A stretch of DNA of 64,000 nucleotides, taken from assembly GCA_037893245.1 (NCBI GenBank), contig JBAIAA010000746.1:62001-126000 (forward strand). The letters are read 5' to 3'. Below are positions 63,913 through 64,000 of the stretch, piece after piece. The translations under genes were made by a program, and so were the position numbers. The DNA is from Crossaster papposus (lineage: Eukaryota > Echinodermata > Asteroidea > Velatida > Solasteridae). Positions within the stretch are counted from its first letter, which is position 1. Each line of letters opens with the position of its first letter. The notes under the pieces were generated by a model. It ran no database searches and was not told the DNA's origin. It was given only the letters and a program-made list of their open reading frames with translations.

Positions 63913-64000
63913 GCTAATCGCACGTACAACCGGGCGGAGCTGTGAGGTCAAACACACTTTGTTTGACCTCACCGCTCCGCATGGTTGTACGTGCGATTAG
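63913..64000. repeat. hairpin with arms of about 40 bp at the window edge
   Basis: CTAATCGCACGTACAACC ... GTGAGGTCAAAC on the left pairs with GTTTGACCTCAC ... GGTTGTACGTGCGATTAG on the right; loop about 7 bp. The right arm reaches the last base of the window, so the element may continue. Confidence 0.88.

Overview
The window is eukaryotic nuclear DNA. Genes are interrupted by GT-AG introns, and the background is AT-rich and packed with short inverted-repeat transposons, tRNA-derived SINEs, long minisatellites and homopolymers. The style of the SINEs and of the gene families suggests a marine invertebrate, probably a deuterostome such as an echinoderm or hemichordate. That is inference; nothing in the sequence fixes the species.

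Two protein-coding genes could be rebuilt exon by exon with every splice phase matching. (1) A minus-strand NEDD4-family-interacting protein gene (NDFIP1/2 type; 7 coding exons between 44439 and 21339; 212 aa) has two PY motifs and three membrane segments. (2) A plus-strand NUDT6-type Nudix hydrolase gene (5 coding exons between 48979 and 58341; 307 aa) has a likely mitochondrial presequence, the NUDT6 N-terminal domain and a complete Nudix box. Their 5' ends face away from each other. The interval between them (about 44.44-48.95 kb) holds a YY1-like promoter motif and a 3.3-kb tandem array made from half of a tRNA-like element.

Layout. 0-1.2 kb: two back-to-back TTAA-flanked MITEs (family A). 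2.3-4.8 kb: a 16-bp minisatellite, then a 54-bp array grown from the end of family A. 5.9-11.25 kb: 25-bp minisatellites inside a 1.69-kb tandem duplication. 11.5-21 kb: MITEs and SINEs with no gene recognised. 21.3-44.4 kb: NDFIP, its introns filled with MITEs (families A, B, C, E, F, hAT-like, Harbinger-like), several nested. 45.6-48.9 kb: the 57-bp tRNA-half array. 48.95-58.34 kb: NUDT6, with a 33-bp minisatellite in intron 1, a partial copy of its own first coding exon in intron 4, and a TTAA MITE starting 40 bp after the stop. 58.8-64 kb: more MITEs and no convincing gene.

Family names used below. A: TTAA target, ends AGGTAGGATACACCATT. B: TTAA target, ends CCAGTTCGCGCCGG. C: ends GGGGCCAATTTCATA. 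D: ends GGGGCCGATTTCAC. E: ends TATAGACGATGTGCCC. F: ends CCCTGTTCGCACTGGAC. H: ends TGAGAGGTTCTGGCAAAATG. J: TTAA target, ends CACGCTGACTGCCG. These names are local, not database names. No transposase gene was found, so all of these look non-autonomous. The nested copies give direct evidence for target-site duplications (TTAA for A, TTA for the Harbinger-like element, 8 bp for the hAT-like elements).
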